This document shows, piece by piece, positions 23,732 through 36,133 of a DNA stretch of 64,000 nucleotides; position 1 is the stretch's first letter, and every line of letters begins with the position of its first letter. Where the stretch lies: contig CM014732.1 of the NCBI GenBank assembly GCA_004329165.1, forward strand, positions 3,509,597 through 3,573,596. The letters are read 5' to 3'. The notes beneath the pieces were generated by a model. The model was not told the origin of the DNA, made no database searches, and saw only the letters and a list, made by a program, of their open reading frames with translations. Origin of the DNA: Spatholobus suberectus (taxonomy: Eukaryota > Streptophyta > Magnoliopsida > Fabales > Fabaceae). Both the position numbers and the translations under genes were made by a program.

Positions 23732-26700
23732 CTAGATTTCAAACTTGTGCCTTGCATGGGTTTGTTTAAATTATATATTTTTGATATTTGTATTTAGTAT
23801 TTTTTTTTTAAAATATATGTACATAAATAAAAGTTTCATTTTTTAAATATTTAGTATTATATTAAATATAATTACATTAAAATTGAAGAAGATGATTAAT
23901 TATATTTTAATTGAGAAAATCTTATCTTCAAAAATATTAAGTCTATTGAAATTTGTTATGATTTATTTTTTTCTCTAAGTAATAATAGTGATGCAATACT
24001 TATATGAAATGTATAAATTCAAACAGAATGTAACATAATAAATATGGATGTATAATTTATAATTATTTAAATCTGAGTGTTTATTTTTGTTATTGTGAAT
24101 ATTATATTAACATGTACTTGATTTTTATGTGTTTATAACTAATAATTTTTAAATCTAGTAAAAATTAAAATTTATTTTGGATTTGTTGAAATAGTGTGAT
24201 TTTTATTAAATAAATATAATTGTTAATTATAATTTAAAATTATATTTTAATCATTTTGAATATATTAATTATATTTATGTGATATTGTTGAAGTTGAGTT
24301 GGTTAGCCACATTGCGACATAATTTGAATGCTCTTGATTAGTGCAATGAGATTTTTTTGTCATTATTATTATTGTTGTTGTTATTATTATTATTTGTTCT
24401 TTGGTTTTAATTTCATTACTTGTTATTTTTAAGTTATTTATCTTTAAGGATTATTATATGTTTCATATTTTATATATGATAATTTAACTATTATAAGAAT
24501 TAGTTATCTATAAGAATTATTTATCTATATAAATTATAATTTACATAAGTTACTATTTTTTTTTTAATATTATTACATGCTATTTTTTATGTGTTACTGT
24601 TTTTATTTCTCATTCTAAGTGAATACAAAAAGATAACGTTATTAATAATATTAACTATACTATTATTGCATACTTTACAACTGCTTTATATTTATGATAT
24701 GTAAAGGATATTTATTATTCTTTAACGTCTGTTATAAGAATTAAAAATCATTATGTCTTATAATTGACTGTTATGAACAAACTTTATTATTATTACTCTT
24801 GTCGTTGTTTTATTTGTATATTATTTTAATATTAATTTCAATCAACGTTGTATATTATTTACTATCTAATTGATCAATTTAATGGACTACTATTACTGTT
24901 ATTATTAATGTTTGAATTTATAAGGATAAAAAGTTATAATATTATTGACCCTTATAAATTTTAAAGAACTATATTTATGATAATTATTTATTATTATTGG
25001 ATTATTATTAATTTCAATGATCAAAATTGTGTAATAATTATCATTAAAGTAATCAATTTAATTATTTATTAAAAGTAAACCTCGAGAATATATAAATTGA
25101 GTTTTTATTTTTGTTATTGTGGATATTATATTAACATATATTTTTTATTTTTATAATTAATTTTTTTTACCTATATTTATTGTAAAAATAACAGATAACA
25201 TAAAAAAATCCATATCAAATAATATATAAATTAATAGTGATAAATACAATAATAAAATACTTTTATTTTATAATAGAAATATTATTTTTATTCAAAAAGA
25301 AATATAATATTAATTATGTATTATGCTTAATAAATATAAACAATAATTAATAATACAGAGAGAATAATTATTTATTTATATATTTACAAAAATACAAAAT
25401 TAATGACATTAAAAATTACATTAATTTTTTCTTAAGTTTATATTACTATTTAAATTTTATTACTTTAATATATGTTTTATGAACAATAATAACTAAAGAT
25501 ATATTTCATTATTTATGTATTTTAATATTAATTAATTGATTGTTATTTATTTTGTAAATAGTTCTTATGATTTCCTTATTTGTAAATATTACTTCATTTT
25601 TATATAATATTTATTTTTAATTTTTTAGCATTTTAATTTATTTTTAAATTTTTAAATTTTTAAATTAATTTATATGTTTTTATATTTTTATTCAACGACT
25701 AAATTTTGAAATAACTTTTATGAAGTCTTGTATAGATTAGCATCAAAATTCAATTTCATATTTAATACAATTATTAATTCAATTTAATACAATTTTACAA
25801 AAGTCTCTTATTGCAAAATTCTATTATGTGAAAAAATTTACAAAAAATTAACATTTTATCAAATTGGGGTATTGCACAAGTCAAAATTGGTAGGTAGTAT
25901 ACCAATTATCATCGATATCATTGCTAAAATATTTTTACTTTATTTTTATAACTGACATATAAAATTGATTTAATAATTTTTATTTTATTTTATTCAAATT
26001 AAATTTATGATTATTTTTAACCATGCAAAAAATAGTATGTAAAATAAAATAAATTTCACACAAATTGAGTTGAGTTTGATTATGTAAAAAAGATTTACTA
26101 GTTGGACAATATATTTGGTTGCAAAAATATAAACATGTTTATCACTAACAATTGATTGAACAATGACTAAAAAACATTTTTATAAAATTAATATTTTTTC
26201 TTATACATCTAGAACCTCAAAAAAGTCATTTTGCTCCTTATCACATGATTCTTTTTCATCCGATTGCAACCTGAAAAAATTGTAATAAAAACAAAAGCTA
26301 TATTTCATATTTACAATCTCAAAGTGTATTAGAATTTGCTATATACATTTCATGTATATTTTTTCTTCTTACCAACTTGTCTTGGAATTATGTGCAATAT
26401 TTCTCCCGATAATAACATAAAAGTATATATTGAGCAAAAGACTAAAGAATCAATACAAAGAAAATTACTCTAAATTGTTAGAAGAAAAAAAAGGTTGATC
26501 AATAGAACAAAGTTATACAATGATATAACCAAAAATGTTTACCGATCAAGCTTAAATAAAAGATAGTGATAAGTAAATCACTAAAATAGAAAAATAAATC
26601 AAAAACCTCTAAAATTGGAATAAGAATGACCAAAATGCTTACTCTTGTAGCATTTTTCTCTAACTTATATAAAGAATGCAATCTATTAGCTTAATTGTCA
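23732..26700 (-). mobile_element. Helitron-like element, minus orientation
   Basis: The 3' end (low-coordinate side) reads on the minus strand: imperfect hairpin AAACCCATGCAAGGCACAAG plus TTT, five bases, then CTAG followed by T, the CTRR-T ending of Helitrons. The segment 23732-25090 aligns in inverted orientation along its length with 34640-36133. The 5' end is not defined; 26700 is an estimate. Possible exon remnants with splice-like borders occur on the minus strand (about 26201-26270 after an AG acceptor, and before a GTAAG donor at 26372). No Rep/helicase is visible, so the copy is non-autonomous. Confidence 0.55.
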
Positions 26701-27024
26701 AAAGTTAGAAACGGTAATATAATATTAATTTTAATTAATAGTTATAAATAGTATTGAATTTAAAAGTAGTTTCATTCTTTATTTTAACATCATTAAATAT
26801 TAATTTAATATAATTAAATTTATTAAATATAATTAGGTCATTTAAATCTAACTAGATCTAATCAACAGCTATTGTAAGTATCCATCAATGACTCACATTA
26901 GTTCAAATCAATATTTAATAGCTATATATTTATTTAAAATTTAACTACATATTTATAAAATCATTATATTTTAATTATTATTGTTCATGAAATATATTTT
27001 AATACCTAAATTAGAAAAATATAA

Positions 27025-27072
<48 letters not shown>

Positions 27073-27426
27073 CTCATTAGGTTTGATAAATATCTAATTT
27101 TTTTATAATATTATCTATAAAATCTAAACTTATGTATATAGATAATAATTTATTTTTAAGTTATATACTTAATTATTAATTAAAATAAAATATTATGAAT
27201 CATTTTAAATTTAACTACATATTTATGAAATCATTAGTTTTAAAATATATCTAACCTTTTTATACTATTGTAATACTTGATGTTATTATTATGTTTTAAG
27301 AAAAAAAGTTTTGAAATATATTTTAGAGAAACTAATTTAAAAAAAAAATTGAGCATAAGTATTAATATAATATTTAATGCTATTATTATATTATTTATAT
27401 ATTTAAATTTTTCTATCATCTTTTGG

Positions 27427-27459
<33 letters not shown>

Positions 27460-27780
27460 TGAGAGAGAAAGAGAAAGATTCTGATGAACGGTCATACATT
27501 TAATAAATTTATATTTAATTATTAAATTTAATAAATATATTATATTTAATAAATACAATATTTAATACTACTTAAATAAAATATTTGTTTATATATTTAT
27601 AAAAATATTATATTAAAACATTAAGTGTTACATTAATACCTCTGTAATAAATATCATTCATGTGAACAATTTAATTCATCATTAAATAAAATTAATTCTA
27701 TTAAATTTTATTAGATCCAATGGCTATTATAAAGTTTTAGTTTCCAACAACGGCTTACAAAAGTTCAAGTCTCTTTTACT
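26700..27780. repeat. AT-rich repeat, inverted relative of 32360-32960
   Basis: Read on the minus strand this contains AAAAGAGACTTGAA, then AATAGCCATTGGATCTAATA, then AATATGTAGTTAAATTTAAA followed by a TAATTAATAATTAA-type stretch, in the same order as the plus strand at 32370-32740. Internal part-duplications exist (a second AATAGCTGTTG copy near 26870). Microsatellites: (AT)n at about 27027-27070 and 27432-27460. Not coding; class unknown. Confidence 0.55.
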
Positions 27781-27811
<31 letters not shown>

Positions 27812-28079
27812 TTAAAAGTTATACTAACAGTAATTTCTGATTATTGATAATGCAAAAAAATTTACACTGACAATGCATAATCATTAAACTCTTAAAAAAA
27901 TTGAAATGATAAAAAAATATCTTTTTTATTTTTGACTATGTAAATAGACGACATCTCTGGTGGACCACCCACCCATATGGTCTATGGTGGACCAAAGTTT
28001 GTAACTGGATACAAGAGGTTACAACTATTTTTTTTTTTTACATGTTATTAGCTATTTTATAAATATAGCATAATGGATT
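27781..28079. repeat. (AT)n-(GATA)n microsatellite and AT-rich flank
   Basis: (AT)n passes into about five GATA units at 27790-27811, a typical plant microsatellite. The rest is AT-rich without a gene. Confidence 0.7.
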
Positions 28080-28464
28080 TTAGGAGTAACTGAGTCCACC
28101 AAAATCCTCCTCACCTTTCCTTCTACGCCACCTTGGTACGGTGGCAACACCTAGCCCCACAACATGGTGTAAAGTTGGTGCATTGTATCAAAAATAACTT
28201 TGATGAGGAGGCTATTAATGACCACAACAACAAGCGAATGGTTGCGGATCTCATGAAGCCATTGTGCGAGTGGAGGTTTTGTAAGGCTTGACATGATGAC
28301 GATGAAGGTACTTCACCCGCACAAGATTCCTGTTTGGGAGGTGCACAAACTCGCAATCACCGATTTTGCACTTCGTTGTCACAAAGGGCACACAAACTGC
28401 GAACTCTACATGTTTGGGGGCAAGAACACTTCTTAGGATCACCTACATCAATGTCAATAGGTTG
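28080..28464 (+). pseudogene. Decayed gene fragment of unknown family
   Basis: A patch of balanced base composition in AT-rich surroundings. One frame (about 28198-28288) reads FDEEAINDHNNKRMVADLMK then PLCEWRFCKA. After a stop and frame change the next part (28294-28437) reads MKVLHPHKIPVWEVHKLAIT followed by a Cys/His-containing stretch (LRCHKGHTNCELYMF) and a stop. The codon patterns look formerly coding, but I do not recognise the family. The fragment ends exactly where the solo LTR begins; sequence resumes at 31460. Confidence 0.4.
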
Positions 28465-28469
28465 ACTCT
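28465..28469. repeat. Target-site duplication ACTCT (left)
   Basis: Matches ACTCT at 31460-31464 exactly; flanks the solo LTR. Confidence 0.85.
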
Positions 28470-29787
28470 TGTAACACTTCATACTTTCATATATTAAATT
28501 ATTCTATATTTATTTATAGAAAACCAGATGGAGATTTCAAAAGATTGATCCCTATGGTTATGTTCATATTAAAAAGTAGTATTTAGTTTAGATTTTTAAT
28601 AATTTTTGGAAAACAGAGTTCAAAATTTATAAAATGACCAGTTTGCCCTTAAAATGCTAAATAACAAGATTAATAAATAAAAATAGTTGGAAGTGTGTTA
28701 AAATTATTTTTTTTAAGTTATTAATGTACTTAGAATAATTAATAATAATTTTATAATTTTTTCGTAAATTTATTGAAACAAGTTTTCAAAAATGACAAAA
28801 ATACCCCTAGTTGACTATAGGAACCAACCAGAAATTTTTTGACCTTAAAATATTTTTCATTAAGTATATTTTGTTATAAAAAATTCATATTAAAAGAAAA
28901 ATAGTGAAAAATATAACAACCCTATTTTAATTTTGTCAACCGTTTTTCTAATATTTGACAAAGTAATTTTGAAAAATTGGGAAGGAATTTCAAAATTATG
29001 ATCCTCACCATTATGCTCAGAATTTCAAGATCTATTTAATCGTGATTTTTAATAATTTTTTTGAGCTGGAGCCCGACAAAATTATAAAATGACAGTTTTG
29101 TCCCTATTTCTCAACATTAAGGCCTAACGTGAGAAAAAGATTCAATTGACATTAAAATGTCAATTTGAGCTTGGAATCATGTCATATATATTAAAATATA
29201 AGTTTGGAAAATTTTCTGATAATTTTCTGGAATTCTTATGTAAAATAACCAAAATGCCACGAAGTATTTATTAAACCTAGCCAATATTGGTTTGACATCA
29301 AAAAATGGTGAAAATGGTATTTTTAGTTTATTTATGGGTAAAATATTTAATTTTAGAATTTTCATAAAAATTTTGGTATTTATTTAATTAAAATGGATTT
29401 TTTATGAATTTTCTAGCTTAAAAATGTAAAATAAATATATATAATTTGAAATAAATTAATAAAAATTAAAATTTATTGTTAGAAATTTATTTTTGATGAA
29501 AAATAATTTATTTGTCTAATTTTTCACTAAAATGCATTATTTTGATATTAAAAGTTAAAATTTCAAGTTTAGGCGTTTTTATTGATACCAGTTAATTTAC
29601 CTACAGATAAAAATTGGCACATGGGAGCTTGGGACAGCTGGTGGAGCACATCCCCAACTCTAAAATAGGTGATTTACCACCTATTTAGGTTGTGTGTCCC
29701 TAAAATTAATTAAAAATAAATTAAAAATAAGTTTTATTACATCATCGCTTATGTCATTTAGGAGACACCTAGTCCACCCTTCTCCTC

Positions 29788-29795
29788 TATAAATA
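29788..29795 (+). promoter_or_regulatory. LTR TATA box
   Basis: TATAAATA in a CT-rich context inside the solo LTR, followed by a CT-rich leader at about 29820-29870 as in transcribed plant LTRs. If active it would drive outward transcription toward higher coordinates. Confidence 0.5.
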
Positions 29796-30129
29796 CCCAT
29801 GCTTCTTGGTCATTTTTCACACATCCTCCTCTCTCTCAAGCTACCAAATTCTTAGAGAGCTTCTCTCTTTAGAAATTTTTTTTCTTTTACTTTGTTTTGA
29901 TGCTAAAATTTTACTAGTTTTCCAACAACTAGTAAAGTTCTCTTTTTAGGAGCTTTGCATCAACAATTCCACCCTCTTCATCAACCACCTTAGAGTTAAT
30001 GGGGGGGGGGGGGGGGGGAGTGGGGTTGGTTCTAAATTATTGTAACTTTGCATGTTGGTAAGAAGGGTTTTCTCCTAAACTCGTTTAAACATAATTTTAA
30101 TTATTATTATCATTGTATTATGTTGGTGT

Positions 30130-30370
30130 TAAACTTTAGTTTTTATTAAATTATTACTCTGCTCAAATTTATATTATTAAATTATAATTGCTAAGCTGTT
30201 ACTCTGCTTAATTTTTGAAATTAAAATGCACTTGCTAAGCTGTTACTCTGCTCAAATTTAGAAAATTTAAATGTATTTATTTAGTTATTATTCTGCCAAA
30301 ATTTCAGTAATTAAATTAGAATTACTATGTCGTTATTATGCTAAAATTTTATATGATTATTAAATTGTTA
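30130..30370 (+). repeat. Tandem repeats of about 55-60 bp inside the LTR
   Basis: About five degenerate units built on GCTAAGCTGTTACTCTGCT and a following A/T stretch; the last units degrade to GTTATTCTG or GTTATTATG. Confidence 0.65.
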
Positions 30371-31272
30371 TTCTCTTAAAATTTTGGTATTGTGTAATTT
30401 TTGCAAAATAAGGCATAAATGTTGATTGTATTGGTACTCAAATTAATTGAGACCAGGGAAACCTCTGCTTGAGAAGTTAAGAATTTATAGTTTAGTAAGT
30501 AATGTAAAGCAAGTGACATGCGGTAGCATGGCATCTTACTAGGAAAGCTACAGTTTGGTACGCTGAGGAATGAAAGGCAGGGACCCACTTAAGGAGGTCT
30601 TGGGGGTAGGTATCGAGTGGTAAAGGTCCCAATAGCCAGGGTAACATCCTTAAGCTGGGATATTCGCCTGACCAAGCTAGATAACCCCGACAACTGCTCA
30701 GCATTCTAGGATTGGTTAAGAGTATAGCTCTATAAATGGATGTCCTGACTGTTATTTTTCTCAATAATGACGAGGACTGTACCATGTGATGATGTTGATG
30801 AGGTATATATATTCCCAGTCACTTCTCAGGTTCTGTTGAGAACTATTATCCACTAATGAGAAGTATGGATCCATATCTAGTTAAGGGTAGTCTGATACAA
30901 CATAAAATAAACCTTAGGTTCCTTTCTATTGTCAGTTGTGTTTTATCTTTGTTTTATGGTAGATTTCCTATCATACATGTAAAAGTAATTTTAGAACAAA
31001 TTACCTCACTCCATTGTTTTTCTTCCTTGTATAATTGATCGTAATTATTGAAGATGGCGGCAATGCATGATGATGCTGAGGATGAGTCAGAGGATACTCT
31101 TCCAGATTTATAAACCTAGTTTATAATATTTTCCTTAAGGGATATGGTAGATAAATACAGGTCTGTATAAGATATTTTTTATATATATACTAGGTTAAGT
31201 AGTATATGTCTTTTGATGTACTTTTGTTTTCTTTTTGACTGTTGTGTATTACTAAAACCACGATGTACAGTT

Positions 31273-31313
<41 letters not shown>

Positions 31314-31464
31314 AGTAGTTTTTATCATTTCACTTCTATTTCCAAATTATGTTAAATTTATAATTTTTCTATTATATAAAAAAAAAATCACATTTTCATC
31401 AACTTAACTTAATAATCAAATTAATATGAATTATAGTTAAAACTTAAAGGAGTGTTACAACTCT

Positions 31465-31722
31465 CAACTTCGATCAATGCTCTGCAAGCTTCCTGTGTGA
31501 AAACCAACAATACAAAAAACTACCGAGAAGAATAGAGGGAGGGTGATGGTGGCTATGGATGTGGAGGCTAGGGATTGGAGGCATCGGTTTAGGACAGGAA
31601 GAGGAATTGGGAAGAAGAATTAATTAACAATAATAATTTTAATCATTAATAATAATTTTAATATGTAAAAATTGATAAAAAAAGGTTACCAGTAAGTTAT
31701 CTTGAGCATTCATTATTAAATT
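31465..31722. other. Continuation of sequence interrupted by the solo LTR
   Basis: Purine-rich balanced sequence to about 31620 continues the patch seen before 28465; no clear frame was found. Confidence 0.4.
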
Positions 31723-31730
31723 ATTAAATC

Positions 31731-32264
31731 CAGTGTTATGAAAATCGGACTAGATCGGCCGGTCGAACCGAAAATCCGGTGAGCCGATCATCTAACCGAT
31801 TCAAATAAACCACAAAACCGACATGAAAAAAAACCTAGTCAAAGAACCGGTTCACAGTGGGTTAAAGAAAAATGTTTAATACAACATTATTTTGATTTTT
31901 TTTCTTAAAAAAAAACCTAAAGTATTTATCGTTTTCTTTTTTATTTTAAATATAAGCATGTTTTTATTAATAAATGTTGATGTGTATAGTTAAAAATTAT
32001 ACTTAAGTGTCATGACATATTTGATTTGTAATTTTGTAGGTATTGCAAATGTAAAGAACCTATAAAATTATGTTTTATTTTTAATTTTTAGTATTATAAA
32101 ATTATAATATTATGTTTTTTTAATATTATTTTATGTATTATTTAATAATAATTATTATTATTTTATCAATACCGGTTCGACCATGGTTCAACCACGGTTG
32201 AACTATTAAACCTTAAATCAGTGCCTTGATCGGTTCAATAACCGGTCCAGTTTTAAAAACATTG
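31731..32264. mobile_element. Non-autonomous hAT element (MITE)
   Basis: 534 bp with ends CAGTGTTATGAAAATCGGAC (left) and CAATGTTTTTAAAACTGGAC (right, other strand), then GC-richer subterminal repeats around ACCGGTT motifs. It is flanked by perfect 8-bp duplications ATTAAATC at 31723-31730 and 32265-32272; 8 bp is diagnostic of the hAT superfamily. The centre is AT-rich and non-coding. Confidence 0.9.
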
Positions 32265-32272
32265 ATTAAATC

Positions 32273-32339
32273 CAATGGTCATTACCTATTTGTGCATCAT
32301 AAATCATATGAGACGCTGATCCAGTTAGCCTCCATCATA

Positions 32340-32375
<36 letters not shown>

Positions 32376-33350
32376 AAAGAGACTTGAAGAAAGCTTAACC
32401 ATTAATCGAAACTTGAACATTACAATAGCCGTCACATCTAATCAAATTTAGCAAACATAATTATATTTAATGAAGAATTTAATTGCTTTCATTAAAGCTA
32501 TTTATTATACAATTTTGATAGTTTTATGTTAATACGATATATTTCAAAACTAAAAGACGATAAAAAAAGTATATATAAATACTATAATAATAACATTTTT
32601 TGTAAAACATAATAATAAAATTAAATATTATACATATGTAGTTAAATTTAAAATAATTTATAATATTTTAATTTAATTAATAATTAAGGATATAAATTAA
32701 AAAATAAATTAATGTGTATATACATAAGTCTATTCTATTTTTAATTTGTTACTTTAATTTTTTTTGAACAATAATGATTAAAAATAAAGATTTTATAGAC
32801 TCGAACATACTCATTAATATGATATTTAATGCTCTATTTATATATTTAAAAATTTATTATGAAATAAAAAGTAATTATTTCCAAATTTAATATAGACATA
32901 TATACTTTAAATTTTTTTATATACATTATTATTTTAAAAAAAAGTTTATAAAATATTATTTAAAAGAGAAAAATGTGAATTTATATATACATATAATAAT
33001 AATAATAATTTGTCTCTTAATTTTTATCTTTAGCTATTATTTTAAATAAATTATTATGAATTATTATAGATTTACTAAATATCTAAAAATTCCTTTTTAA
33101 TTATTATTGTTTGTAAAACATATTATAAAGTAACTAAAATGAAAAAAGTAGACTCATATATAAGAATTTATTTCTTAATTTCTATCCCTAATTATTATTT
33201 AAAATAAATTATTATTAATTATTTTAAATTTAACTATGTGTGTATTAAATCTTTACTTTTAATTATTATTCATAAAACATGTTTTAAAGTAATTAATTCA
33301 AAAAATAAAATAAAATACATTTGAGCATAAGAATTAATATAATATTTATC

Positions 33351-33386
<36 letters not shown>

Positions 33387-33400
33387 AGAAAGCTTGTTAA
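32273..33400. repeat. AT-rich repeat, inverted partner of 26700-27780
   Basis: Plus-strand order AAAAGAGACTTGAA (about 32375), AATAGCCGTCACATCTAATC, ATATGTAGTTAAATTTAAAA matches the minus strand of 27.8-27.1 kb. The motif GAGCATAAGAATTAATATAA recurs at about 33322, with variants at 32815 and (plus strand) 27348. Also (CT)n-(AT)n at 32341-32374 and (AT)n at about 33357-33386. Confidence 0.55.
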
Positions 33401-33689
33401 GAGTAATTTTTTCTACCTAAGCTAGAGGTATATAAGTCATTTTAAATTTTTACATTTAATATAGTTATATTAGTCTTTTAAACTTTGTTTTAAATTAAAA
33501 TTATAAAAAAAATCTTTTAATGGATGGTTTTTAAAATTTAAAGTTACAAAATAAACCAAAAGCTCATCTTTTTTCCTCTAATGAATAATTATTATTTTTT
33601 GTAAAGCCCAATATATCGTTTTCAAATCTAATTAATTCTTTGATTTATTTTTGTAAAATTGAATAAATGCTTGACTCATTATCTTGCAT

Positions 33690-34239
33690 TTATTCTCTCT
33701 TATATATTTTTCCACTGAGGTTAATGGTCAACTGATAGGTGTATTTCTTCGTTTTTTATATTTTCATTTGTTTATCTTTCTTTTCTTAGCTTTACACTTT
33801 CTTTCCTTCATTTTGTTGTTGCTCTTTGATAGAAAGAGAATTTATCTTAATATGTCTTAATTAACTTGTAGCAATAACACTTCTTGTGAAAATAAGAAAA
33901 GAAAGTTCTTACAGCAATGTATCATCCAATGAATTTGGCGATAAATGAAAAGTGGAGATTAAGAATCAACATTAGGTATATCATCTTATTCTATATCTTT
34001 TATTTTATTTTATTCTATTTTTTGTTCTTTTTTCATGTATCATCTTTGTGCATTTCTTTTCTTATTTTACTGTTATGTTATTTTATGTTTGATTATTATT
34101 GTTCAAGCTTTTCATATATGTTTTTATATTTTTATTTTTAATATTATATTATTATAAATAATGTATATATTTATAGTCATTCTCATTTTGAGTAATAACA
34201 AATCAATAATTTGACTTTTACTTTATATCTTTAACTCAC

Positions 34240-34301
<62 letters not shown>

Positions 34302-36133
34302 TAACAAGACATAAAGGGAAGCATATTATTGTTACAACATTATTTCTTATTCATTAATTTCTCTTCTTTATTATATTTTTTATGTAATTCACTTAACAAA
34401 ATTTAATGAATTTGATATTGTTTTTTTGGTACATAATAAATTTTATATAATTAAATTATCCCATTATTTTTATTTATTTTTTACTTGATTTGATTTCCTA
34501 ATTAAATTTTAATACATATTATTTATATAGTTCATTATTTACTCCAATGTTTCTTAATTTTTTCAAATAAATTATGAGATAAAAATTAATTATTTTCATA
34601 AAATAAATTAATTATAGACTAATCTCTCTCTCCCTAAGGTTTACTTCTAATAAAGAATTAAATTGATTACATTATTGATAATTATTACACAATATTAATA
34701 ATTAAAATTTAATAATAATAATAATCATAAATAGAGTACTTTTAAATTCGAAGTTAATAATAATAATAATAATCATAAATAGAGTCTTTTTAAATTCGTA
34801 AGTGTCAATTTTAACATTTTTTTATTTTTATAAATTGAAATAATGATAATAACAGTAGTAATAATAATAATAATAATATAATAGTAGTAATAGTAGTAGT
34901 AGGTGTACTTAATCGTATTTCATAATTTTCCCCTCACATATATGTAAATTTTTGAAAAATGATAATTAAATTGATGCAAAAGTCTCCCATGTATTTTTTT
35001 AGGTAAATTATGTTAAATAATATATTAAATTGATCAATTAAATAGTACATAATTTACAACGCTGATTAAATTTAATATATAATTAATATACAAATAATAA
35101 ATAATAATTAAATATAATAATAGATTTCTTTCACAACGGTCAATTATAAGTTATTATAATTTTTTATTCTTATAAATTCAAACCTTAAAGAATAATAAAC
35201 ACTCATTATATGTCATAAATATAAAACAGTTGTAGAGTATATAATAATAGAGTAGTTATTATTATTAATGATGTTGTCATTTTGAATTCACTTAGAATGA
35301 GGAAAAAATTATAACAATATAAAAACTAATATGAAATAATATTATAAAAATTAGTAACACACAAATAATTCTTATAAATTAATAATCCTTATAATAGTTA
35401 AATTATATGATATAAAGTTTGAAACATATAATAATCCTTATAGATAAATAATCTTAAAAAGTAGCAAATAATGAAATTAAAATTAAGTAACAAATAACAA
35501 CAACAATAATAATAGACAAATCTCATTACACTGGTTGGGAGTGTTCAATTTATCTTACATTTAAGTTAACCAACTCAAAATTTTAACAATATCACATAAT
35601 TAAAATTAATATCTTCTAAACAATTAAAAATATCATTTTAAAATAATTAACAAATATATATTTAAAAGAATCATATTGTTTCAAAAAATTTAAAATCAAT
35701 TTTAATTTTTATAATAAATATATTTAATATTATTAATTATAAGCACAAAAAAATAAGTACGTTTTAACATAATATCCATAATAACAAAAACGAACACTCA
35801 AATTTAAATACTTATATATTCATATGTATTATGCTTATTTTCACTTTGAATTTATTCATTTTATATAGGTATTACAACACTATCATTACTTGAATAAAGA
35901 ATAATTCCTAATAAATTTTACTAGGCTTAATATTTTTGAACACAACATTTATTTAATTAAAAATATAATTAATTATCTTTCCCAATTTTAAAGTAAGTAT
36001 ACTTAATTTACTGTTAAATATTTTAATAATAATAATTTTATTTATTTATATATTTTTTAAAATAATAAAAAATATAAATATAAAAAATATATGATTTAAA
36101 TAGACTCGTACAATGTACGAGTTTAAAATCTAA
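33690..36133 (+). mobile_element. Helitron-like element, plus orientation
   Basis: The 3' end is clear: perfect 8-bp stem hairpin ACTCGTACAATGTACGAGT at 36104-36122, seven bases, then CTAA followed by T, matching the Helitron rule (hairpin about 10 nt before CTRR, insertion before T). The part 34640-36133 aligns inverted with 23732-25090. The 5' end is uncertain; 33690 is set at a TCTCTCTTATATA stretch that resembles Helitron 5' TC ends. An (AT)n tract occupies 34245-34296. No Rep/helicase remains, so it is non-autonomous. Confidence 0.6.
33917..33976 (+). pseudogene. Possible first exon of an RPA-like (OB-fold) gene in the Helitron
   Basis: After an acceptor-like CAG, an ATG opens MYHPMNLAINEKWRLRINIR, ending at a GTATAT donor-like site. 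The pattern 'N-x-K-x-W-R-L-R-I' resembles the start of plant replication protein A large-subunit-like (DUF223) proteins, which plant Helitrons often carry. The match covers only about 20 residues, so this is tentative; no later exon is evident. Confidence 0.3.

Larger units (their letters stand above)
28470..31459 (+). mobile_element. Solo LTR of a long-LTR (gypsy-type) retrotransposon
   Basis: 2,990 bp beginning TGTAACAC and ending GTGTTACA (8-bp inverted ends), flanked by perfect ACTCT duplications. No internal retrotransposon domain is present, so it is a solo LTR produced by LTR-LTR recombination. The terminal sequence and length are typical of Ty3/gypsy chromoviruses (family knowledge); the lineage is inferred. 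A TATAAATA box at 29788-29795 suggests plus orientation. Inside are a poly-G run at about 30001-30018 and tandem repeats at 30130-30370. Small reading frames (e.g. 30492-30785 minus) are not convincing genes. Confidence 0.85.

Noticed and set aside
30376..30785. Minus-strand small proteins inside the solo LTR
   Set aside because: They lie within a defined LTR, lack known domains, and oppose the inferred transcription direction.
23732..36133. One giant TIR transposon with several-kilobase inverted ends
   Set aside because: The termini fit Helitron hairpin-CTRR-T rules and show no target duplication or transposase. Kept only as an alternative to test.
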